A stretch of DNA of 64,000 nucleotides from Legionella cardiaca (lineage in GTDB: Bacteria > Pseudomonadota > Gammaproteobacteria > Legionellales > Legionellaceae), in NCBI RefSeq assembly GCF_029026145.1, contig NZ_CP119078.1:1735036-1799035 (forward strand), in the 5' to 3' direction. Under the pieces are notes generated by a model. That model searched no databases. It saw only the letters and a list, made by a program, of their open reading frames with translations, and had not been told where the DNA came from. The stretch's first letter is position 1. Each line of letters opens with the position of its first letter. A program made the translations under genes and the position numbers. Shown here piece after piece: positions 1 to 9,566 of this stretch.

Positions 1-82
1 TTTCAGCTTTAGCAAAAGTATCCTTACAGAAATAAATAATCGCAACTGATTACGCACCTATTTGTACAGATACAGTAGGTTA

Positions 83-955
83 TTAAAGCTGCGCGCAAGT
101 AGCTATATGCATACTAATAATTGGCTTAATCGATAGCTCATGAGAGCCCTTTATTTTTATCCAGTTATTTTTTAGTTCGTCAATATTAAAATTACTCAGA
201 GTAAAGCCACGAGTTTCTATTGTCCCTCTCTTGAATTGATCTTCAAAACCTGAAATATCTTTTAAAGGGCATTTTCTAAAATAAATGATTTCTTCAACCT
301 CTAAATTAGCTGTAAATTTAACCGGAAAAGGTTTATTGTCAATCAATAAAAACAAATCTGTAGCTATAAACTCAATATTTTCATGAATACCAACGGAGAT
401 CTTATTGTTTTCGTTTATCCACCAGTTCATAAGGAGATCATTCGCAAGCCCAATTTCTTGTTCCTTATTATATAACATCATGGAATGATTTAAGGGAATG
501 GGGCCGGTTCCCAGATACTGTATATTAAAACTAAACTGTCTCAGATTCCTAACCAAACAAATTGCTGGAAAGGCAATATCAGATCGCCAATCATGATTGC
601 CAGTATCAATAAGTCTATATAATTTAAGTTGTGCATGCTCTCCTACAGCTAAAGCTGCTTTAGTAAACCCCTTAGCTGAAACAATAACTCCTATATTTGC
701 ACCCACGTCCTTTATCAATCCTATTGTGGCCTCGACACTTTTTACATTTACAGGCCCTTTTAAGTCCTTACATTCAATAACTATATTTATAAGATAATTA
801 CCTATATTTTTCTGAACTAAGATATCTATCTGTCTTTTTCTCCTGGAAATTCTGCCAACGATTTTTTGATCTAACTTAATTGTTGCTTCAGGAGCTAAAT
901 CAGCTTGAACCTTTGCAACTAAGTCTTCAAATGCTTTCCATTTTTTAATAGACAT
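83..955 (-). CDS. Mrr-like restriction endonuclease fold protein
   Basis: A 290-residue protein with the arrangement of an Mrr/PD-(D/E)xK nuclease domain in its first 110 residues. Glu10 lies in helix 1, Asp44 in a QIDILV strand, and the Glu61-Cys-Lys63 (ECK) motif follows in a second strand; a VSAKGFTKAA stretch at about 92-101 matches the next conserved strand-helix of the family. These families cleave DNA, often modified DNA. The C-terminal 180 residues are not recognised and may hold target recognition. No methyltransferase or specificity subunit is visible nearby, so it is either an orphan type IV-like enzyme or a general nuclease-fold protein. It ends close to the left edge and lies downstream of the tRNA-Thr gene on the same strand. 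Fold confidence is good; biological role is unknown. Confidence 0.72.
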   Translation of the reverse strand: MSIKKWKAFEDLVAKVQADLAPEATIKLDQKIVGRISRRKRQIDILVQKNIGNYLINIVIECKDLKGPVNVKSVEATIGLIKDVGANIGVIVSAKGFTKAALAVGEHAQLKLYRLIDTGNHDWRSDIAFPAICLVRNLRQFSFNIQYLGTGPIPLNHSMMLYNKEQEIGLANDLLMNWWINENNKISVGIHENIEFIATDLFLLIDNKPFPVKFTANLEVEEIIYFRKCPLKDISGFEDQFKRGTIETRGFTLSNFNIDELKNNWIKIKGSHELSIKPIISMHIATCAQL

Positions 956-1046
956 ACTTTTATCAATTTAGGGGTTAAATCATTATTAATATTCGACACA
1001 TAGCAAAAATAATATTTATTAATTACATAACTTATTGATTTTACAA

Positions 1047-1119
1047 TGCCGTTGCGCGGAATCGAACCGCGGACCTATTGATTACGAATCAAGTGCTCTA
1101 CCGACTGAGCTACAACGGC
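1047..1119 (-). tRNA. tRNA-Thr (anticodon CGT)
   Basis: Read on the minus strand this 73-nt segment folds as a tRNA. The acceptor arms GCCGTTG and CAACGGC pair over 7 bp, the D arm has the GCTC...GAGC stem, the anticodon loop is TTCGTAA with CGT at positions 34-36, and the T arm is CGCGG-TTCGATT-CCGCG. The outermost anticodon-stem pair is a mismatch, as also occurs in the E. coli CGT isoacceptor as I recall it. The 3' CCA is not encoded. It decodes ACG. Confidence 0.95.
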
Positions 1120-1162
1120 AATAGAATCTATTATACCCAGGGATGATTGAGGTGCAAGATTT

Positions 1163-2323
1163 CTAGGAGGCTTGTTGTGCTAGTTGGGCTTGCTTTTGTG
1201 TTAATACGACCCCGATGGTCCAGTCACCATTTTCGGCCATGAGGTTAATGTTTTGTTGGGGTTGGATACCGTAGCCGTCTACCATTAATGCATAATAGTA
1301 GGATGGGAACAGGCAATAGCCATAGAGGTAGTCGTTTCCGGGGTATTGCGACGTTAACGTTGACCATTGTTGGTGGCAGATTTGGGTGTCTGCTTGGTCA
1401 AGCAACTCTTGATTGGTGAACTGATTTTCAAATTGGAAAGGTTTGCTTTTAGCAAGATCAGATGCTCCCCCTATCACAAACCAACTGTTGATTTCGGAAG
1501 CAGCTAATGCTGGCTGAACAGTACTATTTACTTTATGTACTGAATTCATTAAATGAGCTAAGCCACTTTTACAAGAGTACGCATCGCCAGTCGCTGGTTG
1601 ACCTGTGGGGAGCTCATAATTATCAGCAAAGCATGTTGATTCATCGAGGAATTGATGCGTTACTTCGGTTTGCCCTAAGCCTAAAAAGCTATGAATAAAT
1701 AGCGTTAAATGGCGACCATAAAGATCAAATTGCTGAATGTCTTGAGCATTAATACCTTCTGTTTTTTGAATAGGGAATATAATTTGCACGGAAGCCCCCC
1801 CCATATCCATCACCCCAGATAATTCCTGATCATCCGCAGCCAAAGAACCTCGTTGGTAGTTAACCGCCAACCAACCGAATAACCCTTCTTCTGTGCCCGT
1901 TATCGTTTTGGCTTTTTGCAGCTGCCATCCTGATTGATGGGCGAACCATTGCTCAATCGTTGTATAAAACTGCTGTTGTTTAGGCTTTGGCAATAAACGC
2001 ATGCCTGCTGTAGCGTAAAAATAGATAGGTAAGTTATTTTCTGGCGCTCCAGAAAATAACGTGGTTAAGTAAGCATCGATGGTTGCATCGTTTGCTTCAA
2101 TAGTTGCTAAACCGGGTTTAATTTTTTTAGACCAGATTTCACGAATGTTAATGGGTGTTTGAGTAGCATCTAAATCATAAGAATAGATATGAACGCGGGA
2201 GCCGGTGCTGCCTGCATCCACTACAGCGAGACACTGATGCTCTTGGCAGTTAGTATTTGCAGCATTAACAGTAAAAGTAACCAGAATAGCAACAAGACAA
2301 ACTAAACGAGCAATGACGCGCAT
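1163..2323 (-). CDS. Exported ecto-NTPDase (GDA1/CD39 family apyrase)
   Basis: A 386-residue exported nucleoside triphosphate diphosphohydrolase. Residues 1-22 form a signal peptide. The apyrase conserved regions are visible in order: ACR1 DAGSTGSR at 36-43, ACR2 ATAGMRL at 104-110, ACR3 TGTEEGLFGWLAVNY from about 142 with the catalytic Glu, ACR4 MDMGGAS at 172-178, and an ACR5-like IGGAS in the C-terminal third. The family hydrolyses NTPs and NDPs to NMP with a divalent cation. It is common in eukaryotes and rare in bacteria, but Legionella pneumophila has secreted members linked to intracellular replication. Length fits the bacterial enzymes. The gene stands alone between the tRNA and comEC. 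Acquisition from a eukaryote is inference. Confidence 0.93.
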   Translation of the reverse strand: MRVIARLVCLVAILVTFTVNAANTNCQEHQCLAVVDAGSTGSRVHIYSYDLDATQTPINIREIWSKKIKPGLATIEANDATIDAYLTTLFSGAPENNLPIYFYATAGMRLLPKPKQQQFYTTIEQWFAHQSGWQLQKAKTITGTEEGLFGWLAVNYQRGSLAADDQELSGVMDMGGASVQIIFPIQKTEGINAQDIQQFDLYGRHLTLFIHSFLGLGQTEVTHQFLDESTCFADNYELPTGQPATGDAYSCKSGLAHLMNSVHKVNSTVQPALAASEINSWFVIGGASDLAKSKPFQFENQFTNQELLDQADTQICHQQWSTLTSQYPGNDYLYGYCLFPSYYYALMVDGYGIQPQQNINLMAENGDWTIGVVLTQKQAQLAQQAS

Positions 2324-2416
2324 AAGATCACTAGTGAAGACTTGAGAGTGGGCACATAGTACATTATGTATATTTTCTTGTCAATGAGAATTGAATAAGA
2401 TCAATTATTGGTCCAC

Positions 2417-4627
2417 TTATTCAGTTTTATAACAGGTTGGTTTTACCCTACCTCTATCTCCAGACAGACGAATCGTTACCATGCCACAATCTGCAGTGTT
2501 TAAGAAATCGATTCGTTGTTTCTGCAGTGTTTGCAATGTTTCTTTATGGGGAAAATGATAGCGATTATCAAACCCTGCGGAAATGACAGCAAACTGCGGT
2601 GCCACTTGTTTTATGAATGGCAATGAAGACGACGTTTTGCTGCCATGATGGGGCAGTACGAGAACAGCAGATTGTAGTTGCCCTTTATAATGAGTAACCA
2701 AATAATTTTCAGCCAGACGCTCAATATCCCCTGTTAATAGAATTTTTTGTTCTTTATTCTCGATTTGTAAGATACAAGAGTTGTTATTTTTATTTTTAAA
2801 CCGTTTATTAATTGCTAAAAAACGAAAATTGACACCATCCCATTGCCAGGCAGGATAATGATGACAATTTTTACCACGATGATAAAAAGAGGGACTATTT
2901 ACTATGAGTTCATCAATCTTATAGTTTTCTTCCAACGAGGCTAACCCACCTCGGTGATCTAAATCAGGATGGCTAATAATCACCTTATCGACTTTCTTTA
3001 TACCTAGCGTATTTAGATAAGGAATAATCGCTAATTTTGCCATATCTCCTCCCTGATAAAATTTGACGCCAGTATCGTAAATGAGTAAGTGTTTTGCTGT
3101 TCGCACACTAACTGCTAATCCCTGTCCAACATCGATAATGTTAATTTCTGCCTTTCCGTCTTTCACACGCGGATAGCCTGGAAAAAGAGCAGCCATACTC
3201 ATGACAATTAAGGCTGGCCACATTGTTTTTACTGGAAAAAATAACAGCACAAGCATAGTTAACATTAATGCCAGCGGCGACAGTACACTGATAAATGAAA
3301 AATTTAGGTTAAGCAATGAAAGAGCATCAATCCAATTTAAATAATAAAGCAACCCTTCAATAGCCCACGATACCAGAATTAGCAAAAGAGAATTATCCCA
3401 CCATTGAGCCATAAACAAAGCGATCAAAGACAACGGCACAATAATAAATTCCACCAAAGGAATGGCCAGTAAATTAGCAAGTACGCCATTGACTGCCCCA
3501 TAAGAAAACCAAAACAAAGTTAGAGGCATTAAACCAAAAAGACAGATTAACTGCAGGATGATTGTTTTTCTAAACCCTTTTGCAGAAAAACGCTGACTAC
3601 CAAGCAGTAGACTCGCGACCGCGAGAAAAGATAAATAAAATCCGGGCGATAAGACATCGTGTGGCTCATAAAGTAAGACAGCAAGCAATGAGTAGCGCCA
3701 GGCTTGCCATGCTGTGAAACGATGATTTAAGAAATTTTTTAAAAGTAAGAAAAAACAGGCAATTAAAGAGCGCTGTGAAGCGGCTGCAAAACCTGCAATA
3801 AGCGCATAAATAAGAGCCATTAAAAAACTAACAATACTGGCAGCCTGGTCGGCGGGATAATGAAGGCATAATCGCCCTCCTCGTGACCATAACCAACGCA
3901 TTAATAAAAAACTTAATCCAGCCACAAGTCCTATATGAGAGCCAGAAATAACCATTAAGTGCGTTGTGCCTGTTCGCCTGAATAGATCCCATTGTGATTT
4001 ATCAATGTGATTGGTTAATCCTAAAGTTAATGCTTCAAAAACGCCTAATACCTTCTCTTTAGGCATTAATTTGCCAACATTTAGAGCAAGATGCTCACGA
4101 AAACCAAGAAGACTTTGCGGACTATGAACTCGCGTCAACAATTTAGCGGAATGGGGTCTAATGTAACCAGTCCAACTAATATGGCGCGCATTAAGCCAAC
4201 CGACATAATCAAAACCACCTGGATTTCCAAGGTTAACAGGCTTTTTTAACTTGGCTTCAAAATGCCAGAAGTCCCCTACTTTAAATTTAGGGCAATGAGT
4301 ATAGCAAGCGAGTAAAACTGTCGACTTCACTTGTTTGCCATTCAGCTGATTTATTAAAAACTGGAATTGAGATTTGGAAAAACCAGTGGTTGGGATAGAG
4401 ACAATTTCACCTTCCAAAATGGCTTTTGTGATTACTTGAACATCCGATGGCATATCACTATCGGCTACCCACCGGTTATGAATCACACTCCAAAAAATGG
4501 CAACTAAAAAACAACCGAGCAAAGTCCACCGAGGTTTTAAACTCAGACTCATAGCAAGAAATAAAAAAGCATAGAGGGATTTTGAATAGGCAAAAGCTAT
4601 CCCTGCAAAAAAACAAAGAATTTCCAT
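2417..4627 (-). CDS. comEC: ComEC/Rec2-family DNA uptake channel
   Basis: A 736-residue inner-membrane protein with the three ComEC parts. An N-terminal segment of two or three membrane helices and a soluble OB-like stretch comes first. The central Competence domain follows, carrying the LMVISGSHIGLVAG signature near residues 225-238 and multiple transmembrane helices. The C-terminus is a metallo-beta-lactamase-like domain with IIDVGQG, HPDLDHRGG and LPHHGSKTS motifs. The protein imports single-stranded DNA across the inner membrane during natural transformation; the C-terminal domain is thought to process the non-transferred strand. Length is normal for gammaproteobacteria. The ATG is preceded by A+T-rich sequence without a clear ribosome binding site. 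Legionella are naturally competent, so presence is expected. No other com genes adjoin it. Confidence 0.95.
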   Translation of the reverse strand: MEILCFFAGIAFAYSKSLYAFLFLAMSLSLKPRWTLLGCFLVAIFWSVIHNRWVADSDMPSDVQVITKAILEGEIVSIPTTGFSKSQFQFLINQLNGKQVKSTVLLACYTHCPKFKVGDFWHFEAKLKKPVNLGNPGGFDYVGWLNARHISWTGYIRPHSAKLLTRVHSPQSLLGFREHLALNVGKLMPKEKVLGVFEALTLGLTNHIDKSQWDLFRRTGTTHLMVISGSHIGLVAGLSFLLMRWLWSRGGRLCLHYPADQAASIVSFLMALIYALIAGFAAASQRSLIACFFLLLKNFLNHRFTAWQAWRYSLLAVLLYEPHDVLSPGFYLSFLAVASLLLGSQRFSAKGFRKTIILQLICLFGLMPLTLFWFSYGAVNGVLANLLAIPLVEFIIVPLSLIALFMAQWWDNSLLLILVSWAIEGLLYYLNWIDALSLLNLNFSFISVLSPLALMLTMLVLLFFPVKTMWPALIVMSMAALFPGYPRVKDGKAEINIIDVGQGLAVSVRTAKHLLIYDTGVKFYQGGDMAKLAIIPYLNTLGIKKVDKVIISHPDLDHRGGLASLEENYKIDELIVNSPSFYHRGKNCHHYPAWQWDGVNFRFLAINKRFKNKNNNSCILQIENKEQKILLTGDIERLAENYLVTHYKGQLQSAVLVLPHHGSKTSSSLPFIKQVAPQFAVISAGFDNRYHFPHKETLQTLQKQRIDFLNTADCGMVTIRLSGDRGRVKPTCYKTE

Positions 4628-4691
4628 ATTTTAATTGGACTTGCTGCAATGGGTGCCTACTTTATAATAATTAATGCAGGCATACAATTCT

Positions 4692-5978
4692 CTAAACCAC
4701 TAAACTCGGGATACTCTCTGTGGTGGCAGCTTCATAAATAGCTTGTAATAACATCTCTGTCGTACTATGGCTTTTACATCCTGATGCAAAAAAATAAAAT
4801 CCAGTTCCACGATTTATCATTAAGCTATGCTCTTTAGTTTCAAGTATTTCTTTCAAGCGATTACCAAGCTTACTATCGGGTAGTGATTCTAATTCTGTAA
4901 ATAAATTTCTAAGTTCATTTGCTTTAATTTTTGCTTTAATATCTTTAGAATTTTCTAACTCGCTTGCATAATTGCTTAAGGCATCAAGTGTCTCTCGTAA
5001 CTTAGGAGAGCGAGGCATCCGTTCAGCTTCAGCTGAAAATGTTTCCTCTCTTTTAATCGCAGCTTGAGGTAAATCAGGGAAAATGTCATGCTCAACCAAA
5101 TTCTCATAGGGTAATTTATAAACGGTAACGAAACTCACTTTACCATTCATTTCCATGGCTTGATGAAGTAAATGAGCTGACAAAAAGTTAACTGCATCTT
5201 CACGGCACTTAAATTTAACTAAACCATAATTATTATCGTAATACTCAATGCCTTTGCCCACCATTCGCAAAGCTGTTGAGTGAAAGCCCCAGGTATTTAT
5301 TAAGAAATTAAAATTAAAAGTGCTTTTTTCATCCAGCTGTTTTAGAGCATTCCAAATAACTTCCTTTATCTTTAGTTCTTGCCTTATAGCAAAATACCAG
5401 CCTACGCGTCTAAAAAGAATATCTGCAAAGGTCCAGTTGGTTTTGAAAGTGGTATAAAGCTTTTTATCTGAGGCTACTGATAAACTATCCAATATTCCCT
5501 TGGATGCCAGTTTTCCATAACGATGAGTATGTCCCCAACAGTACCCATTAAAATCTGAACTTTTAAAAGGATCATTTGATTGATTAAAGGGAATAAAATG
5601 AGTAGCATATTTTTGTGCTAATTGAGCGTAATGTGAACCATTTTCTTGATATGCATCGTAATTCGCCATCTGACTTTTGGCAGTTCTTTTGATGTTTTTC
5701 AGGACATTTTTAACTTCTAAAACAGCATGATCCACATCATCTTTTGGCAATGATTGAAGAATATTTTTTATTTCCTTGCGTACCTTTGCTAATTGCTCTA
5801 TATCATAGGCTTTACGCAATTCAAGGATGGATTTCTCAGCAGAAGCTGTTTTTAAATAAGTAACAAAGCTAGGATGGTTAGCCTCTTTTTCCAGATTTTT
5901 CAATGAGCTTTTTAAACGAGCTGCAAGGTATTTATCTTTAATATTTTTGATTAATTTGTAGCAATCAGAATAGTGCAT
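4692..5978 (-). CDS. Candidate effector with C58 (YopT-type) cysteine protease-like domain
   Basis: A 428-residue soluble protein with no signal peptide or membrane segment. Residues 1-105 are Lys/Glu/Leu-rich and probably helical. From about 140 a papain-like arrangement typical of the YopT/AvrPphB C58 family is visible: Cys147 in NGYCWGH, His233 in WGFHSTALR, and Asp248 in EYYDNNYG, with the order and spacing expected for a Cys-His-Asp triad. Residues 320-400 are again helical and charged. C58 enzymes are injected cysteine proteases that cut host proteins. The gene is monocistronic with long flanking A+T-rich DNA, as is common for Dot/Icm effectors. The triad is read by eye; substrate and translocation are inference. 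Alternatives are a papain-like transglutaminase or amidase. Confidence 0.6.
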   Translation of the reverse strand: MHYSDCYKLIKNIKDKYLAARLKSSLKNLEKEANHPSFVTYLKTASAEKSILELRKAYDIEQLAKVRKEIKNILQSLPKDDVDHAVLEVKNVLKNIKRTAKSQMANYDAYQENGSHYAQLAQKYATHFIPFNQSNDPFKSSDFNGYCWGHTHRYGKLASKGILDSLSVASDKKLYTTFKTNWTFADILFRRVGWYFAIRQELKIKEVIWNALKQLDEKSTFNFNFLINTWGFHSTALRMVGKGIEYYDNNYGLVKFKCREDAVNFLSAHLLHQAMEMNGKVSFVTVYKLPYENLVEHDIFPDLPQAAIKREETFSAEAERMPRSPKLRETLDALSNYASELENSKDIKAKIKANELRNLFTELESLPDSKLGNRLKEILETKEHSLMINRGTGFYFFASGCKSHSTTEMLLQAIYEAATTESIPSLVV

Positions 5979-6469
5979 ACTTCAGCTTAGGCTAAGAGAG
6001 CGATGGCCTATTTTAGCAAAGTTAACTTAATGAATGCTTAAGTAACTTTATCAGCGCTGAATTTGTTTATTTATAAAATAAGATCATTAATTAATCATTT
6101 ATTAATATTCATTTGATACGATCAATGTACTGAAAGTCAAAGTTCAAAACATTATAGGGATAGGTAACAAAGGAGAGCTTAACTCTACCCCTTCAGAAAG
6201 AGCAGAATCAGGAGAAATCGTTTTAGTTACTATTGAAATTGAAATCTATGCGGAACATAACGAAACAAACAGATTGGGTATCTTAACCTGATAACCTATA
6301 GGAAATTCTCTTACAAAATTTAGGTATTCCCAGTAAAAATCGCTAGCCTGTTAATCTTCTCGTTATATTAAAACCAATGACAATCTTAGGAAAATTTTCT
6401 AAAAAACTAGCAATATCAAACAGATTCAAATAGGATAAGACTAATCTGCGGTGAAAAGGATATTTCTCC
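5979..6469. other. Intergenic region, possible decayed reading frame
   Basis: This 491-bp A+T-rich gap separates the candidate effector from pntAA. On the plus strand, 6106-6291 is open for about 60 codons and ends in TGA, but has no ATG, GTG or TTG start in frame. The reading is protein-like, with an NIIGIGNKGEL segment and a hydrophobic VLVTIEIEIY segment, so it may be a gene remnant. A TTAAT-rich stretch at about 6090-6109 lies about 120 bp upstream of the effector start. No RNA gene is recognised. Confidence 0.3.
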
Positions 6470-7603
6470 ATGATCATTTCAGCGTTAAATGAAAGTAATA
6501 ACGATACCCGCGTCGCAATTACCCCTAATGCAGTAAAGCAGTACCTCAAAATGGGCTTGGACGTGACAGTGGAAAGCAATGCCGGTCAGGCATCAGGTTT
6601 CAGTGATGCAGATTACCAGACATCAGGCGCTACTATTGTTAATGACAGAAAAGCATTGCTTAATACCGCAAATATTATTGTCTGTGTTGATGAACCTAAT
6701 CCTAAAGAACTTGTAGGTATTACTCCAAAAACTCTCGTGATTGGTCCTATCGATAATGAGCCAACCAGTGATTTATTAACGTGGGGCGCAAAAGAAAAAA
6801 TTAGTATTTTTTCAATGAATCTCATCCCACGTATTAGTCGTGCACAAAGTATGGATAGTTTGTCTTCTCAGGCTAACCTCGCAGGTTATCGTGCAGTATT
6901 AGAAGCCGTTTCTCATTTTAAACGCGCTATTCCAATGATGATGACAGCGGCGGGTATGATTCACCCCGCAAAAGTATTGATTCTTGGCGCTGGTGTTGCG
7001 GGTCTCCAGGCCATTGCAACCGCCAAACGTCTGGGGGCTGTTGTCTATGCTTTTGATGTTCGTCGTGCTGCTAAAGAACAAGTAGAAAGCTTAGGCGCTG
7101 AGTTTATTGAAGTCAGCATGGAGCAAGATGCAGAAACAAGCGGGGGTTATGCTGGCGAAACGAGTGAAGAATATAAACGTTTACAGGCAGAACTTATTGA
7201 TCAATATGCAAAGCAATCAGACATTACTATTTCTACAGCCTTAATACCCGGTAAAAAAGCGCCTGTATTAATAACTAAAAAAACCGTTGAACAAATGAAA
7301 CCAGGTTCTGTCATTGTTGATTTAGCCACGGCTCGAGGTGGAAATTGTGAACTGAGTGAAAAAGATAAGATTATTAAACATGGTGAAGTGACTCTTGTGG
7401 GTTTAAGCAATCTTGCAGGATTAATACCCGCAACCGCCAGTGAGTTGTATGCAACCAATTTGATAAATTTACTACGCCTTCTAATTCCTTCAGCCGATGC
7501 GCTTTCTTTTAATGCTGAAGATGAAATTATTAAACAAGCCTTGCTTTGTCACGATGGCCAATATCTCCCCTTTCAAATGGCTAAGGAACCACAACATGCC
7601 TGA
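6470..7603 (+). CDS. pntAA: NAD(P) transhydrogenase alpha subunit, part 1
   Basis: The 377-residue soluble NAD(H)-binding component (domain I) of the proton-translocating transhydrogenase, which drives hydride transfer from NADH to NADP+ with the proton gradient. The family N-terminus ([13 protein letters not shown]) and the dinucleotide-binding [18 protein letters not shown] loop near residue 172 are present, with RGGNCELSE towards the end. The alpha subunit is split here, as in Rhodospirillum and many proteobacteria, with the membrane part encoded by the next gene. An AAGGAT ribosome binding site precedes the ATG. The stop codon overlaps the start of pntAB by 8 bp, consistent with translational coupling. 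Confidence 0.96.
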   Translation: MIISALNESNNDTRVAITPNAVKQYLKMGLDVTVESNAGQASGFSDADYQTSGATIVNDRKALLNTANIIVCVDEPNPKELVGITPKTLVIGPIDNEPTSDLLTWGAKEKISIFSMNLIPRISRAQSMDSLSSQANLAGYRAVLEAVSHFKRAIPMMMTAAGMIHPAKVLILGAGVAGLQAIATAKRLGAVVYAFDVRRAAKEQVESLGAEFIEVSMEQDAETSGGYAGETSEEYKRLQAELIDQYAKQSDITISTALIPGKKAPVLITKKTVEQMKPGSVIVDLATARGGNCELSEKDKIIKHGEVTLVGLSNLAGLIPATASELYATNLINLLRLLIPSADALSFNAEDEIIKQALLCHDGQYLPFQMAKEPQHA

Positions 7604-7892
7604 AATCAATACACTTGGTAATCCCTATATCGCAATTCTTACCATTTTTGTTTTAGCCTGTTTTGTTGGCTATTACGTAGTCTGGAAAGTTACACCAGCA
7701 CTACACACGCCATTGATGTCAGTAACCAATGCTATCTCTAGTATTATCATTCTCGGTGCCCTTATCGCTGCAGGTACTCAATTCACGGGAACAATTACTT
7801 TTTTAGGCGGATTAGGCATTTTTATTACCGCCATTAATATTTTTGGTGGATTTGTGGTAACTCAGCGCATGTTACGCATGTATAAAAAATAA
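7596..7892 (+). CDS. pntAB: NAD(P) transhydrogenase alpha subunit, part 2 (membrane)
   Basis: A 98-residue membrane protein supplying the N-terminal part of the proton channel (domain II) of transhydrogenase. It starts [12 protein letters not shown] and has three hydrophobic helices, with the [18 protein letters not shown] segment typical of the family. I chose the ATG at 7596, inside the end of pntAA, rather than an in-frame ATG about 100 bp upstream, because the family begins at this point and the longer version would be an out-of-frame read of pntAA. It sits between pntAA and pntB in the usual order. Confidence 0.94.
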   Translation: MPEINTLGNPYIAILTIFVLACFVGYYVVWKVTPALHTPLMSVTNAISSIIILGALIAAGTQFTGTITFLGGLGIFITAINIFGGFVVTQRMLRMYKK

Positions 7893-7904
7893 TAGGATAA
7901 ACAT

Positions 7905-9299
7905 ATGACTTCTTTATTCCCCTTTTTATACCTGGTTGCCGCAGTATGCTTCATTCTGGCACTCAAAGGTTTAGCTAGTCCTGCCACCTCACGTCGCGGT
8001 AATTTATTAGGGATTTTTGGCATGGCGGTGGCAATTGGTTCAACCTTAATGATGCCATCAGTTCATCATCATGGATTATTAATTGGGCTTATTATCGCCG
8101 GCGGTATTATTGGTACTATCATTGCGCTTAAAATTAATATGACAGCCATTCCGCAATTAGTTGCTGGCTTTCACTCATTAGTAGGTCTTGCTGCTGTTCT
8201 TGTCGCATTTTGTGCGTATCTCTCTCCGCAATCCTTTCATATTGGCACCCCAGGAGCAATCGAATTTGCCAGTTTGATTGAGATGAGCCTTGGACTAATT
8301 ATCGGGGCAATTACGTTTTCTGGTTCCATCATTGCCTTTTTAAAACTCCAGGGACTTATGTCAGGAAAACCTGTGCGCTATCCAGGACAAAAAATAGGAA
8401 ATTTGATTATTGCCCTGGCGATTGTTGCATTGTTTATTTACTTTGTAATGGCTCAAGGACTGCCTATTTTTGCTTTAATGGCGCTGCTTTCTTTTCTCAT
8501 TGGTATTTTGTTAATCATTCCAATTGGTGGTGCCGATATGCCGGTGGTCATTTCGATGTTGAACTCCTATTCTGGTTGGGCAGCAGCAGGTATTGGCTTT
8601 ACATTAAGTAATCATCTTTTAGTGATTACTGGCGCGTTGGTTGGTGCAAGCGGGGCCATTCTGAGTTATATCATGTGCGTTGGCATGAATCGCTCCATCA
8701 TTAATGTTATTTTTGGTGGTTTAAAAGGAGCTGATACAAACGCTGCAGCAGCCCATCATGATAATCAGCAAATACATCAAGCCAATGGTGAAGATGCTGC
8801 CTTTTTATTAAGCAATGCCAAAGATGTGATCATTGTTCCCGGATATGGAATGGCCGTAGCTCATGCGCAGCATGCCGTGAAAGAATTAGTCGATGCATTA
8901 GAGGATCGCGACATTCGGGTTCGCTTTGCTATCCATCCAGTGGCTGGTCGTATGCCTGGCCATATGAATGTGCTTCTTGCTGAAGCAAATATTCCTTATG
9001 ACCGTGTATTTGAACAAAGTGAAATCAACCGCGATTTTGCTACCTCTGATGTGGCTTTTGTCATTGGCGCTAATGACATAACCAACCCCGCAGCTAAAAC
9101 TGACCCAGGTTCGCCCATTTATGGTATGCCTGTATTAGAAGTTGAGAAAGCTAAAACCGTTTTATTCGTAAAACGCAGTCTTTCCCCGGGATATGCTGGT
9201 GTCGATAATGATCTCTTCTTCCGTGACAATACGTATATGCTTTTTGGTGATGCCAAAACGATGACAGAATCCATCGCCAAAGCATTAGAAGAAATCTAG
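7905..9299 (+). CDS. pntB: NAD(P) transhydrogenase beta subunit
   Basis: A 464-residue protein with about eight membrane helices in the first 270 residues (the rest of the proton channel) and a soluble NADP(H)-binding domain III from about 290 on, containing [18 protein letters not shown] and [16 protein letters not shown]. Together with PntAA and PntAB it forms the complete enzyme that supplies NADPH for biosynthesis and redox defence. It follows pntAB by 12 bp with an AGGATA ribosome binding site, completing a three-gene operon. Length is normal and all expected motifs are intact. Confidence 0.96.
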   Translation: MTSLFPFLYLVAAVCFILALKGLASPATSRRGNLLGIFGMAVAIGSTLMMPSVHHHGLLIGLIIAGGIIGTIIALKINMTAIPQLVAGFHSLVGLAAVLVAFCAYLSPQSFHIGTPGAIEFASLIEMSLGLIIGAITFSGSIIAFLKLQGLMSGKPVRYPGQKIGNLIIALAIVALFIYFVMAQGLPIFALMALLSFLIGILLIIPIGGADMPVVISMLNSYSGWAAAGIGFTLSNHLLVITGALVGASGAILSYIMCVGMNRSIINVIFGGLKGADTNAAAAHHDNQQIHQANGEDAAFLLSNAKDVIIVPGYGMAVAHAQHAVKELVDALEDRDIRVRFAIHPVAGRMPGHMNVLLAEANIPYDRVFEQSEINRDFATSDVAFVIGANDITNPAAKTDPGSPIYGMPVLEVEKAKTVLFVKRSLSPGYAGVDNDLFFRDNTYMLFGDAKTMTESIAKALEEI

Positions 9300-9320
9300 T
9301 CTTAATATCATCCCAATTGG

Positions 9321-9360
9321 TTTACATAGTGTCATACGTGGTGATGACACTATATGTAAA
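9321..9360. terminator. Hairpin after the pnt operon
   Basis: TTTACATAGTGTCAT pairs with ATGACACTATATGTAAA across an 8-nt loop, with a 2-nt bulge. It starts 21 bp after the pntB stop. No long T run follows, so it may act with Rho or mainly protect the mRNA end. Further on, an 11-bp AATCAGGCACA occurs twice (9399 and 9444), 45 bp apart, of unknown meaning. Confidence 0.5.
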
Positions 9361-9566
9361 CAATATGCTCATAAAAAAATCGATAAATTCTTCAGGAAAA
9401 TCAGGCACATAGCGCTAAAAAATTTTGCATCTTCTAATTTTGCAATCAGGCACAGTAAGTAGACAATGACAGATCGTTGGTAGCTGTTTAGACGTGTTTA
9501 TTGTTCATGGTTTGCTAAGCCCACAAAATAAGGTTATCTTAATTGATTTTTTATTAGGAGATCTTT

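Noticed and set aside
6085-6112. PmrA-type operator upstream of the C58-like gene
   Set aside because: The TTAAT-rich stretch does not give two clean, correctly spaced half-sites, and such stretches are frequent in A+T-rich gaps.
6343-6579. Minus-strand open frame of 78 codons overlapping the start of pntAA
   Set aside because: It covers the pntAA start and ribosome binding site, has no ribosome binding site of its own and no recognisable motif.
7497-7595. Upstream extension of pntAB
   Set aside because: The extra 33 codons lie inside pntAA in another frame, and the family starts at the ATG at 7596.
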